From an uncultured Clostridia bacterium (lineage in GTDB: Bacteria; Bacillota; Clostridia; Oscillospirales; Oscillospiraceae): 33,621 nucleotides of DNA. Position numbers and translations under genes: made by a program. Location of the stretch: the NCBI GenBank assembly GCA_947177005.1, contig CAMWSZ010000001.1, positions 1-33,621 of the forward strand, in the 5' to 3' direction. How positions within the stretch are numbered: the first letter of the stretch is position 1; every line of letters starts with the position of its first letter. Shown piece after piece: positions 1-8,262 of this stretch. Under the pieces are notes generated by a model. The model was not told where the DNA came from. It saw only the letters and a list, made by a program, of their open reading frames with translations, and made no database searches.

Positions 1-653
1 GCTATCCCCATCTGAACGTCAAAATCGGCGCTACCCACGGCGGTATCTCCGTGGGTGAGGACGGCGCGTCTCATCAGTGCTGCGAGGATTTCGCACTCAT
101 GCGCACTATCCCCGGCATGACCGTCATGTGCCCCTCTGACGATGTGGAAGCCCGGCAAATGGTGAAGGCCGCCTATGAATTGGACGGCCCCGTCTATATG
201 CGCTTCGGCCGCGCCGCTACGCCCGTCTTCCATGACGAGTCCTATCAGTTCATACCCGGCAAAGGCGAGGTCCTTCAGGACGGCACCGATATCGCTGTCA
301 TCGCCACCGGCATCATGGTCCCGGAGGCTATTGCAGCCGGTAAAGCCTTGGCTGAGACCGGAATCTCCGCCCGTATCATCAATATGCCTACCATTAAACC
401 GTTGGATGAAGAGCTGGTTTTGAAGGCCGCCGCCCAGTGCCGCAAAATCATCACGGTTGAGGAACACAGCGTCATCGGCGGTTTGGGTGAGGCGGTTTGC
501 AGCGTCCTCGCCGAAAACTGCCCTGTCCCGGTCAAGCGAATCGGCGTCAACGACGAGTTCGGTCACTCCGGTCCCGCCGCCGCCTTGCTGGAACAGTTCG
601 GCTTGTGTGCTGATAATATCGTTGCCCAAGCAAAAAAACTGCTGGAAAATTAA
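1..653 (+). CDS. Transketolase C-terminal subunit/half, 5' truncated by window edge
   Basis: Reading frame is open to base 1 (YPHLNVKIGATHGGISVGEDGASHQCCEDFALMRTIPGMTVMCPSDDVEARQM); ends ...VEEHSVIGGLGEAVCSVLAEN...GHSGPAAALLEQFGL. Typical transketolase pyrimidine/C-terminal domain. Confidence 0.93.
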   Translation, partial: YPHLNVKIGATHGGISVGEDGASHQCCEDFALMRTIPGMTVMCPSDDVEARQMVKAAYELDGPVYMRFGRAATPVFHDESYQFIPGKGEVLQDGTDIAVIATGIMVPEAIAAGKALAETGISARIINMPTIKPLDEELVLKAAAQCRKIITVEEHSVIGGLGEAVCSVLAENCPVPVKRIGVNDEFGHSGPAAALLEQFGLCADNIVAQAKKLLEN

Positions 654-680
654 TTGAGATAAGTCCCCGTGGACGCTGAA

Positions 681-710
681 AGGGCTGACTGGTTAAAACC
701 AGTCAGCCCT
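681..710. repeat. Perfect 30-bp palindrome AGGGCTGACTGGTT-aa-AACCAGTCAGCCCT
   Basis: 14-bp arms read directly; no T-tract immediately after it. Confidence 0.85.
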
Positions 711-721
711 CAGCCGGTCCT

Positions 722-751
722 AAAAGCTCAACTATTGTTGGGCTTTTTTTC
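722..751 (+). terminator. Rho-independent terminator downstream of transketolase
   Basis: AGCTCAAC-tatt-GTTGGGCT stem followed by a run of seven T; preceded by A-run, so possibly bidirectional. Confidence 0.7.
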
Positions 752-761
752 CTTTCTGCGC

Positions 762-1655
762 TCAGTTCAGCGACGGTACGTCGTACTCCTTTACTACCGC
801 GTCCTTCGTGTGGCTTAAAAACTCCGATACCTCAAAGGTCAAGCTCGCCTCCGCGTCCGTCAGCAAAAACGCCCGCTGCACTAGCTGCGTCTCTCCAGGC
901 TCTACCGTCCGGGACGCCGACTCCGCATCGTAGGCCGCCCCCGCGTCTACCTGCGCCGACGTCAGCTGCTCCCCGCCCTGGTACGCACGCTCTATCAACA
1001 TCACCATCGCACTCGCCGCCGCCGGACTGTTGTTCGTCCAGCTGTACGTCACGATCACCGCCGGCGCCCCCGTGATGTCCTCACTCAGCGACGCGCCCCC
1101 AATCTCTATATGATACTCTCCTATATCCCCAGATTCCATATACCGGTTGTTCGTGGGAGCCGCCGGGCCGTTTTGTACCTTGTCCTCATACCCCCACTCA
1201 CGCCGCTCCGCTTCTACCTCCGTCCCGCCGGATTTGTACGTCAGCAGGCCGTCCTTATACGTGAATTTCTTCGTCTTGTCCGTCTCCCCTGACTCCGATT
1301 CCCCGGTCCGCTCCCTGTCGTTGACAGACTTCCAGCGGTATGGCTCCCGGGCGTTCGCCGGGGCCTCGTAGGTCCCCGCCCAATATAATGCGTAGCCTTC
1401 GCCGCCCTCCGGCACCCAGTATACCTCTATCGTGTCCGCCGTGATCCGGATCACCTGCCGCTGTACATCCTCCGGCGTGTTCTTCTGCATCCACTCACCC
1501 GTCAGATCCAGCGGCTCTACCGGCCCGTTCTCCGCTACCTGCCGGGGACTCTCCTGGTTGATTACCGCGCTGATCATCTTATACAGCACCCCCGCCTCCA
1601 ATACCATTATCACAAGCAGTACCACTGTTATAACCAGCGTCACAATCCTCTTCAT
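762..1655 (-). CDS. Membrane-anchored protein with DUF5067-like C-terminal domain
   Basis: 297 aa, N-terminal hydrophobic segment MKRIVTLVITVVLLVIMVLEAGVLYKMI; C-terminal region IEIGGASLSEDITGAPAVIVTYSWTNNSPAAASAMVMLIERAYQGGEQL resembles DUF5067. Confidence 0.7.
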   Translation of the reverse strand: MKRIVTLVITVVLLVIMVLEAGVLYKMISAVINQESPRQVAENGPVEPLDLTGEWMQKNTPEDVQRQVIRITADTIEVYWVPEGGEGYALYWAGTYEAPANAREPYRWKSVNDRERTGESESGETDKTKKFTYKDGLLTYKSGGTEVEAERREWGYEDKVQNGPAAPTNNRYMESGDIGEYHIEIGGASLSEDITGAPAVIVTYSWTNNSPAAASAMVMLIERAYQGGEQLTSAQVDAGAAYDAESASRTVEPGETQLVQRAFLLTDAEASLTFEVSEFLSHTKDAVVKEYDVPSLN

Positions 1656-1725
1656 TTCCCCTTGCTCCCTTCTTTTCTTTCATACTTATTTCAAAACCGG
1701 TTCCCTTTTTGTGGAACCGGTCTCT

Positions 1726-2082
1726 TTATGTCCGCAGATCTTCCGCTATCTCCTCCAGTATCCTCCACTGCTCCGGCGTCAGACGCGACAGCGTCCCCAG
1801 CAGCCGGCGGCGGAAATCCGCCTCCCCTGACAATACTTCACCAAAAAACGCCCCCAGCGCTTCATCCTCTGTCCGTGACATGTACATCTCCCCTTCGCCT
1901 GTCCGCAGCCAGTGCTCGGAAACGTCAAATTCCCGGCACACCGACAGGATTACTGCCTCCGACGGCGTGCGTACCCCTGTCTCATAATTCGCTATCGTGC
2001 TCCCCCGCACCCCTATGCGCGACCCAAACTCCGCCTGCGTCAGTCCCTCCATCGCCCGGAGTGCCTTGATTTGCTGTTCCAT
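1726..2082 (-). CDS. XRE/CI-like repressor (HTH N-terminal domain)
   Basis: MEQQIKALRAMEGLTQAEFGSRIGVRGSTIANYETGVRTPSEAVILSVCREFDVSEHWLRTGEGEM. ATG at 2082 preferred over the track start at 2196, because a consensus promoter (2110-2138) and GGAAGG RBS lie just upstream of 2082. Confidence 0.88.
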   Translation of the reverse strand: MEQQIKALRAMEGLTQAEFGSRIGVRGSTIANYETGVRTPSEAVILSVCREFDVSEHWLRTGEGEMYMSRTEDEALGAFFGEVLSGEADFRRRLLGTLSRLTPEQWRILEEIAEDLRT

Positions 2083-2109
2083 TTCTTCCTTCCCCCCTGC
2101 TTTTTTTGT

Positions 2110-2138
2110 ATTATACCCGCTGATTCTCACATTGTCAA
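2110..2138 (-). promoter_or_regulatory. Consensus promoter of the repressor gene
   Basis: Minus strand TTGACA (2138-2133), 17-nt spacer, TATAAT (2115-2110). Confidence 0.8.
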
Positions 2139-2189
2139 TCCGATGAATCTTACTTTTCTCTTTTTTCTTTGCTCCGTGAAAGAAATCTC

Positions 2190-2218
2190 TTGACAAATCT
2201 TGCTTTGTGATATATAAT
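2190..2218 (+). promoter_or_regulatory. Consensus promoter of the structural (late) operon
   Basis: TTGACA (2190-2195), 17-nt spacer, TATAAT (2213-2218), directly upstream of the first plus-strand gene. Confidence 0.85.
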
Positions 2219-2231
2219 CTTCACATAGCAA
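2200..2231. promoter_or_regulatory. Candidate repressor operator
   Basis: Inverted repeat TTGCTTTGTGA (2200-2210) / TCACATAGCAA (2221-2231), 10 of 11 complementary positions, bracketing the late -10 box. Confidence 0.65.
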
Positions 2232-2253
2232 ACAAGAAAGGTTGTGATGCCAA

Positions 2254-2493
2254 TTGCATGAACACTGTCGGACGCTCGGAACCCTCTGCTGGTGCTGCCT
2301 GAACGCTTATGACGGGTGCTGCTGGAGCAGTCGCTTCCAGCCCGTCCGCGGGTGGGCCGCCCTCCGGTTGGATAACAGCTTTACCGTGCTGCGGTGCCCG
2401 CTGTTCCGCCTCGAGGACAGGTTCGAGCAGGAATACTTCAGGTTCCTTAAAAAATCCAAAAGCCTGCTGCGGGAGGTGATGTCGTGCGCGTGA
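2254..2493 (+). CDS. Small Cys-rich phage protein
   Basis: TTG start; (M)HEHCRTLGTLCWCCLNAYDGCCWSSRFQPVRGW... first ORF after the late promoter. Confidence 0.6.
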   Translation: MHEHCRTLGTLCWCCLNAYDGCCWSSRFQPVRGWAALRLDNSFTVLRCPLFRLEDRFEQEYFRFLKKSKSLLREVMSCA

Positions 2494-2654
2494 TCCCTAA
2501 CCGCAGAAGATACGGTCCGGAGGGAATCGAACCGGTGGAATCCTTCGTCAGCTGCGCGCTGTGCGGGGAAGATATCCCGCGCTGCCCTGCCTTCCTGCAT
2601 GGCCTGCCCGTCCATCCCGCCTGCCTCGAAAGGCTGGGTGATGAGATCCTATGA
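2484..2654 (+). CDS. Small putative zinc-binding phage protein, absent from the ORF track
   Basis: GTG start, GGAGGTGAT RBS just upstream; VRVIPNRRRYGPEGIEPVESFVSCALCGEDIPRCPAFLHGLPVHPACLERLGDEIL (CxxC...C...H..C). ATGA overlap with the next gene at 2651. Confidence 0.65.
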   Translation: MRVIPNRRRYGPEGIEPVESFVSCALCGEDIPRCPAFLHGLPVHPACLERLGDEIL

Positions 2655-2974
2655 GTAAGGCCGACGACCGGAAAGTCGAAAAAGCGCTCCTGAAAAAAGC
2701 CCTGGGATATACCGAGGATGTCGCCAAAACCTATAAGCTGAAACGTATCGAGTATCAGGACGGAAAAAAAGTCCTTGAGGTCGAGGAGCTCGCGCAGGGC
2801 GTTGACCAGACCTTCGTCCCACCTGACCTCGCTTCCCAGATCTTTTGGCTCAAAAACCGAAAGCCCAAAGAGTGGAAAGAAAAAGTCAGCGATAACCTCG
2901 AACAGGAATCGGCTGAGCTGTTCGATCATCTCATGAGAGAATTTAAAGATGAAGTTGAGCGCGAAACAGATTGA
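2651..2974 (+). CDS. Terminase small subunit-like / packaging accessory protein
   Basis: 107 aa immediately upstream of and overlapping TerL; ...VPPDLASQIFWLKNRKPKEWKEK is typical of Firmicutes phage TerS C-terminal regions. Confidence 0.6.
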   Translation: MSKADDRKVEKALLKKALGYTEDVAKTYKLKRIEYQDGKKVLEVEELAQGVDQTFVPPDLASQIFWLKNRKPKEWKEKVSDNLEQESAELFDHLMREFKDEVERETD

Positions 2975-4157
2975 GTTCCTTAAAAATTGCAGCCATCGCT
3001 GGAATTTTAAGGGCGGCGCCGTCAGAAGCGGCAAAACCTTCCTCGATTTCCACCGCGTAATCCCTATGCGCATCTGGGAGCGCCGCGGAAAAGCAGGTCT
3101 CGTTGTCCTCATCGGCGTGAGCCGCGGCACCGTCGAACGCAACGTGCTGGCCCCTATGCGCGATGTCTTCGGCCCTCGCTGCGTCGGTCTAACCGGCGCG
3201 GACGGTTTCGTGACCCTGTTCGGCGAAAAATGCTGCGTCATGGGCGCCGGTAACGCAGGTCAGGTCCCTAAAATCAGAGGCGCGTCCCTCAAATACTGCT
3301 ACGGCGATGAGGTCGCTGACTGGAATCAGGAGGTGTTCGAACTCCTGAAAAGCCGTCTCGACCGGGAGTACTCCTGCTTCGACGGCACCTTTAATCCCCA
3401 GCACCCCGGCCATTGGCTGAAATCCTTCCTCGACAGCTGCGCTGACCTCTACTGTCAAACGTATTCCCTGGACGATAACCCCTTCCTCCCGGTTTCCTTC
3501 CGGGAAAACCTTAAAAAAGAATACGCCGGTACCGTGTTCTACGACCGCTATATCCTCGGTAAATGGACTTTGGCTGAGGGCCTCGTCTACCCTATGTTCC
3601 GTGAACAGCTCCATGTCGTCGATGCCGTGCCGGGTGCCGCCGCCAGATTCGGTAAGTGGTACATAGCCGTCGATTACGGCACCGTCAATCCTACCGCCGC
3701 CGGTTTGTGGTGCGTCTGGCAGGACCAAGCCTGGATGTCCAATGAGTACTACTATGACAGCAGAAAATTTTTAAAACGACGCACCGATGAGGAACATTAC
3801 GCCCAAATCGAAAAATTGGCCGGAAATACCAAAATCGAACGGATCATTGTGGATCCCTCCGCCGCCAGCTTTAAAGAAACTATCCGGCGGCATGGCCGCT
3901 TCGCCGTCTGGGATGCCGATAACAGAGTATTGGACGGTATCCGTTTGACCGGCTCTCTCCTCCAAAATCAGAAAATCAAGTTCTGCCGGTGCTGCCACGG
4001 CCTGCTGGACGAGTTTTACGCCTACCGCTGGGATCTCAATGCCCCGAATGATGCCGTGATCAAAGAGTTCGATCACGGTATGGACCAGATGCGCTACCTC
4101 GCCGCTACGGTGCTCGCAAAACAGCTCCGGTTCGCAAAAAACCTGGAAAGGAGATGA
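2949..4157 (+). CDS. terL: Phage terminase large subunit (PBSX-type)
   Basis: Walker A FKGGAVRSGKT, Walker B-like KYCYGDEVADW, nuclease-domain motifs YIAVDYGT, IIVDPSA, FDHGMDQMRY. Confidence 0.93.
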   Translation: MKLSAKQIEFLKNCSHRWNFKGGAVRSGKTFLDFHRVIPMRIWERRGKAGLVVLIGVSRGTVERNVLAPMRDVFGPRCVGLTGADGFVTLFGEKCCVMGAGNAGQVPKIRGASLKYCYGDEVADWNQEVFELLKSRLDREYSCFDGTFNPQHPGHWLKSFLDSCADLYCQTYSLDDNPFLPVSFRENLKKEYAGTVFYDRYILGKWTLAEGLVYPMFREQLHVVDAVPGAAARFGKWYIAVDYGTVNPTAAGLWCVWQDQAWMSNEYYYDSRKFLKRRTDEEHYAQIEKLAGNTKIERIIVDPSAASFKETIRRHGRFAVWDADNRVLDGIRLTGSLLQNQKIKFCRCCHGLLDEFYAYRWDLNAPNDAVIKEFDHGMDQMRYLAATVLAKQLRFAKNLERR

Positions 4158-5530
4158 ATATGTCGTTCGCTGAACGAATGAAAAATTTGTTTGAAAGGTG
4201 GTTCGGTATGGGTATCGCAAATAACCCCTCTGACGCTATCTCCCCCGCTATGCAGGAGGCCAGAAACCTCTGGTGGCAGATGTATGTCAACCGGCCCCCC
4301 TGGGCCGACTGCGAGGTCCGACCCCTGGGCCTCCCCGGCGCACTGGGCAGGGAACTCGCCCGGCATGTCCTCTCGGAATTCTCTGTCCGCGTCTCCGGCG
4401 GAGAACGCGCCCGCTTCCTCAACGATCAATTGCGCGAGGCCGGGAAAAATTTCTGCCGCTGCCTCGAACTGGGCCTCTGCCTCGGCGGCATCGCCCTTAG
4501 ACCCTATCTCGATCACGGCAGATTGTTCGTCGATATCTCCGCCGTCAATTTCTTGCCTACCCGGTTCGACGGAACCGGTAAAGCCGTGGGCGGCCTCTTT
4601 AAAAGCAACCCCGTCAGAGAGGGCAACCGCTTCTTCGTCCGGCTCGAATCCCATGACTTTATTTCCCGCCCCGGCGGTGAACAGGTCTATGTCATCCGCA
4701 ACAGAGCATTCGTGAGCAATATCGACGGCTGCATCGGCTCCGAGGTGCCCCTGTCGGAAGTCTCCGCCTGGAAAGACCTCGAACCCGAAACCTGTATCCA
4801 AGACCTGACCCACCCCCTCTTCGCTTACTTTAAGCCGCCCGTCAGCAACGATATCGACCCCGAGTCCCAGTTGGGCGTTTCCGTCTACGGCGGCGCAGCC
4901 GCAGAACTTATCCGGCAGGCCGATGAGCAGTGGAAACTCCTGCGCTGGGAGTACGCCAGCGGTAAACGGAGGGTCTATGTGGACGGTATCAGTGAGGAGC
5001 AGTTCGATGACGATATCTTCGTCGCCGGCCCCTTCTCCAGTGACGGAAACTTCTTTCAGGTCTTCAGCCCGGATTTCCGCGATGATCCCCTCTACAACGG
5101 CTTCCAGAGAATCTTGCAGAGAATCGAGTTCCAAACCGGCCTCGCTTACGGCACAATCTCCGACCCCCAGAGCGTCGAGAAAACCGCTACCGAAATCATC
5201 GCCGCTAAACACAGACAGTATGTCACGGAAAAGGGAATCCAAAAAGCTTTCCAGTCCGCTTTGGACGGCCTGCTGTTCGCTATGGATGCCTGGTGCGATC
5301 TGGCCGGTCTCGCTCCCCATGGCCCTTTCCAGACCCAGTACCACTGGGGCGACGGCGTCCTCGATGACCCCGAAACCAGACGCCTCGATATGTCCCTGGA
5401 TGCCGAACTGGTCGAGAAGGGCCTGCTCTTGCCCTGGGAGTTCCGTATGAAATGGTTCGATGAGGAGGAAGCAGCCGCTAAAGCACTGATTAATCAATCA
5501 ATCGGAAAGGAGTCTTCTTATGAATCGTGA
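4154..5530 (+). CDS. Phage portal protein
   Basis: 458 aa, SPP1 gp6-like composition and position between TerL and scaffold; TASDPQSVEKTATEIIAAKHRQYVTEK-type motif. Confidence 0.88.
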   Translation: MNMSFAERMKNLFERWFGMGIANNPSDAISPAMQEARNLWWQMYVNRPPWADCEVRPLGLPGALGRELARHVLSEFSVRVSGGERARFLNDQLREAGKNFCRCLELGLCLGGIALRPYLDHGRLFVDISAVNFLPTRFDGTGKAVGGLFKSNPVREGNRFFVRLESHDFISRPGGEQVYVIRNRAFVSNIDGCIGSEVPLSEVSAWKDLEPETCIQDLTHPLFAYFKPPVSNDIDPESQLGVSVYGGAAAELIRQADEQWKLLRWEYASGKRRVYVDGISEEQFDDDIFVAGPFSSDGNFFQVFSPDFRDDPLYNGFQRILQRIEFQTGLAYGTISDPQSVEKTATEIIAAKHRQYVTEKGIQKAFQSALDGLLFAMDAWCDLAGLAPHGPFQTQYHWGDGVLDDPETRRLDMSLDAELVEKGLLLPWEFRMKWFDEEEAAAKALINQSIGKESSYES

Positions 5531-5984
5531 GTTCCTGGCCAGTCTCGGCCTCGATGAGCAGTTGATCGCCTCCGTTCTGGAGGAACACGAAAGGGATTTG
5601 TCCCTCCTGCGCCAGCAGTGCGGGGCCGCTGAGGCCGCGCTATCCGATATCCAGTACGACGCTGCCGTGCAGAACGCGGTGCGCTGCGGCCGCTTCAGCT
5701 CCAAGGCCGCGGAGAGAGATTTTACCGCACAGCTGAAAAATTTGAATCTGGAGGTGAAAAATGGTTCCTTAGCCGGTTTCGATGCGTTCCTTGAGGAACA
5801 AATGCGGAGCGATCCGGATGCCTTTGCCGCCGGTCACCCTGTGCCGAAATTCGTCGCCCCCGTTGGCCCCGGCGGCCATGGACAGGAGTCCGTACCCGGC
5901 AACATCAAACAGGCCCGCGAAATCGGCGCACGCCGCGCCGCCGCTATGCGCTCCTCCGGTGAGATCCTGAAAAATTTCCTGTAA
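5520..5984 (+). CDS. Capsid scaffolding protein (GP20-like)
   Basis: 154 aa; ...DIQYDAAVQNAVRCGRFSSKAAERDFTAQLKNLNLEVKNGSLAGFDAFLEEQMRSDPDAF; position upstream of major capsid. Confidence 0.78.
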   Translation: MNREFLASLGLDEQLIASVLEEHERDLSLLRQQCGAAEAALSDIQYDAAVQNAVRCGRFSSKAAERDFTAQLKNLNLEVKNGSLAGFDAFLEEQMRSDPDAFAAGHPVPKFVAPVGPGGHGQESVPGNIKQAREIGARRAAAMRSSGEILKNFL

Positions 5985-6346
5985 TGCGAAAGGAGTTGTC
6001 TGCTTTGAAAATGATCAAATCTTCTGTCGGGGCCGCCGTCAATATCCTCGCCTCCGACCTGTTCCAAGCCGTGCCCGTCACCGTTCAGGGTGATGCCCCT
6101 GTCCCCGCCGGTATGCCCCTCAGTTTCAATGGCTTATCCGTGCCCGCCGGCACCGGCGCGGACGGTATCCTGCTGTATGACGTCGATCCCACCGTCAACC
6201 CTAACGGTGCGCTCCTCGTGCAGGGCGTCGTCAATTGGCCGAAATGCATGGAACATGCCGGGGTCTCTGCCGCCGCCGCTACTATGAAAACTGTTTTGCC
6301 CGGTATCGTGTTCCGCGAAAATACCGGCGTTACGCCGGATGCTTAA
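5984..6346 (+). CDS. Putative head decoration/fibre-like protein
   Basis: 120 aa between scaffold and capsid; ...VPAGTGADGILLYDVDPTVNPNGALLVQGVVN. Confidence 0.55.
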   Translation: MRKELSALKMIKSSVGAAVNILASDLFQAVPVTVQGDAPVPAGMPLSFNGLSVPAGTGADGILLYDVDPTVNPNGALLVQGVVNWPKCMEHAGVSAAAATMKTVLPGIVFRENTGVTPDA

Positions 6347-7427
6347 AGGAGGCTTTTCTATGAATCTCAAAGAGTTCTTTACCCCGCAGGCCGTCGCCGC
6401 CAACTGGGCCGCCGTCAACGCGCAGGCCGCCCCCTATCTGGGCGCGGGCCTCTTCCCAGCCCGCAAAAAAGCCGGCCTCGACCTGACCTGGCTCAAAGGC
6501 GCTAAGGGCTTGCCCGTGTCCCTTATGCCCGCCGCCTTCGACGCCAAAGCTCCCCTCCGCGACAGAATCGGCTGCGATAAGCTGGAGGCCGAAATGCCCT
6601 TCTTCCGTGAGGGCTTTAAGCTCAAGGAACGCGACCGGCAGGAGCTGCTCCGCTCCGTTGACGCCTCCGACCCCTATGCCCTCGCTATGATGGAACGCCT
6701 CTTCGAGGATACCTGTGAGCTGATTGAAGCCGCTAATGTCGTCCCGGAACGCATGATCTGCCAGCTCCTCTTCCCCGAAAACGGTAATATGATGATCTCT
6801 ATCCGCGCCAACGGCGTCGATTATTCCTACAACTACGATGAGGACGGCTCCTGGAAGAAAAATCATTTCGTCCAGCTCTCCGGCAGCGACTGCTGGTCCA
6901 ACGCAAACTCCGCTGACCCCTTCCGGGACTTCAAAAACGCCAGAGATCTGGTGCGGCAGGCGTCCGGCGTTGAGCTCACTACCGCTATCATGTCCACCAA
7001 TACCTTCGAATTGCTCGCCGCCTCCGACGCCGTCAAGGACCGCTTCCTCAGCGCGTTCAGCATCCCCCGCGGCTTCCTGTTCGAGGAGGATGTCAAAACC
7101 GTTATCAAAGGCGCCGCTAAAATGCAGATCGCTCTCTATGACCGTATGTACCGGGATGAAAACCATACCGCCCACCCATTCGTCCCCGACGGCTATGTCT
7201 GCCTCGTCCCAGACGGTACACTCGGCGCTACCTGGTACGGTACTACCCCGGAAGAAGCAGACCTCTCCGCTGCACAAAACGCTGATGTCGCTATCGTCAA
7301 TACCGGCGTCGCCGTGTCCAGAATCGTCGGGGAACATCCCGTCAACCTCAATACCTTCGTGTCCGAAATCGTCCTCCCCTCCTTTGAACGCATGGATGAG
7401 GTCGTCGTGCTGAAGGTGTCCGCATGA
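6339..7427 (+). CDS. Major capsid protein
   Basis: 362 aa with phage coat features (LTWLKGAKGLPVSLMPAAFDAKAPLRDR...AANVVPERMICQLLF...); position. Confidence 0.87.
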   Translation: MLKGGFSMNLKEFFTPQAVAANWAAVNAQAAPYLGAGLFPARKKAGLDLTWLKGAKGLPVSLMPAAFDAKAPLRDRIGCDKLEAEMPFFREGFKLKERDRQELLRSVDASDPYALAMMERLFEDTCELIEAANVVPERMICQLLFPENGNMMISIRANGVDYSYNYDEDGSWKKNHFVQLSGSDCWSNANSADPFRDFKNARDLVRQASGVELTTAIMSTNTFELLAASDAVKDRFLSAFSIPRGFLFEEDVKTVIKGAAKMQIALYDRMYRDENHTAHPFVPDGYVCLVPDGTLGATWYGTTPEEADLSAAQNADVAIVNTGVAVSRIVGEHPVNLNTFVSEIVLPSFERMDEVVVLKVSA

Positions 7428-7798
7428 CCGCTGATTTCGATTTCTACTGCAATGTTTTTCTCGGCCGCCTGATTCCGGAAGAGAACTTCTCCGGCCTCGC
7501 CGGTAAAGCCGCAGATTTTATCCGGTTCGCCGTCGGCCCCTGGCAGCCTTCCTCCGATCAGGACAGACTCGCCCTTCTAAAAGCCGTTTGCGCTGTGGCG
7601 GAGATCTTGCAGGACGAGGAACAGTCCGGCTCCTTTGCCAAGGAAACCGTGGGGGATTACTCCGTATCCTACCAATCCAGCAGTCTGTCCCCTGAACGCA
7701 GAAAACTTGATGCCATCAAAATCTACCTGTCCGGCGTGCCCGCCCTGGCCGGTTTGTTCCGCGTGAGGTCCTTCCCATGTTCGCACCGCATACGGTAA
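7424..7798 (+). CDS. Head-tail connector / adaptor protein
   Basis: 124 aa, position after capsid; VAEILQDEEQSGSFAKETVGDYSVSYQ typical of gp6-like connectors. Confidence 0.68.
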   Translation: MTADFDFYCNVFLGRLIPEENFSGLAGKAADFIRFAVGPWQPSSDQDRLALLKAVCAVAEILQDEEQSGSFAKETVGDYSVSYQSSSLSPERRKLDAIKIYLSGVPALAGLFRVRSFPCSHRIR

Positions 7799-8262
7799 CC
7801 CTCTACAACGCCCGCAGGAGCCGCCGCTTCGATGACCTGCCTGCCTTCTCCGTCACCGTGCTTGAGGGCGTATTCCTTGATCTGGGACCGGGTAAAAATA
7901 CCCTGGGCAGAAAGTCTGAGCTCAAAAAATCCGGGCTCGCCGCCATCGAGGACGCCGTTTTGTTTATCCCCTTTTCCTGTAAGGCCGTTAACGGCGTGAC
8001 TGGTCAGACACAGACGTTCGTGCCGCCTAAAACCTTCGAAAGCCTGGAAAACCTTGACCGCGTCTGGACCGTCGGCCTCAGAGGCTCTGACGCGGGCACC
8101 GGCTGCTTCTTCGTGACAGGCCGCGCCGTGGACCCGAAACTCGATTTCCATAGCGCCTGCCGTTTATTCGACGGCGTGTTCCGCGTCTCCTCTGTCCTCG
8201 TGCGCGATTTCGGCAGCCCCCGTATGCGGCACTGGAAAGTCGGGGGGTGTGCCGGACCATGA
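7777..8262 (+). CDS. Minor capsid / head closure protein
   Basis: MFAPHTVTLYNARRSRRFDDLPAFSVTVLEGVFLDLGPGKN...; position. Confidence 0.6.
   Translation: MFAPHTVTLYNARRSRRFDDLPAFSVTVLEGVFLDLGPGKNTLGRKSELKKSGLAAIEDAVLFIPFSCKAVNGVTGQTQTFVPPKTFESLENLDRVWTVGLRGSDAGTGCFFVTGRAVDPKLDFHSACRLFDGVFRVSSVLVRDFGSPRMRHWKVGGCAGP

Noticed and set aside
2447-3241. 264-aa minus-strand ORF across the TerS/TerL start
   Set aside because: Antisense to overlapping, convincingly coding packaging genes; translation not protein-like.
4094-5497. 467-aa minus-strand ORF antisense to the portal gene
   Set aside because: Shadow ORF created by strong codon bias of the portal gene; no RBS or recognisable domain, and the sense gene is clearly coding.
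6330-7337. 335-aa minus-strand ORF antisense to the major capsid gene
   Set aside because: Same codon-bias artefact; low-complexity Gly/Glu/Val-rich translation without family features.
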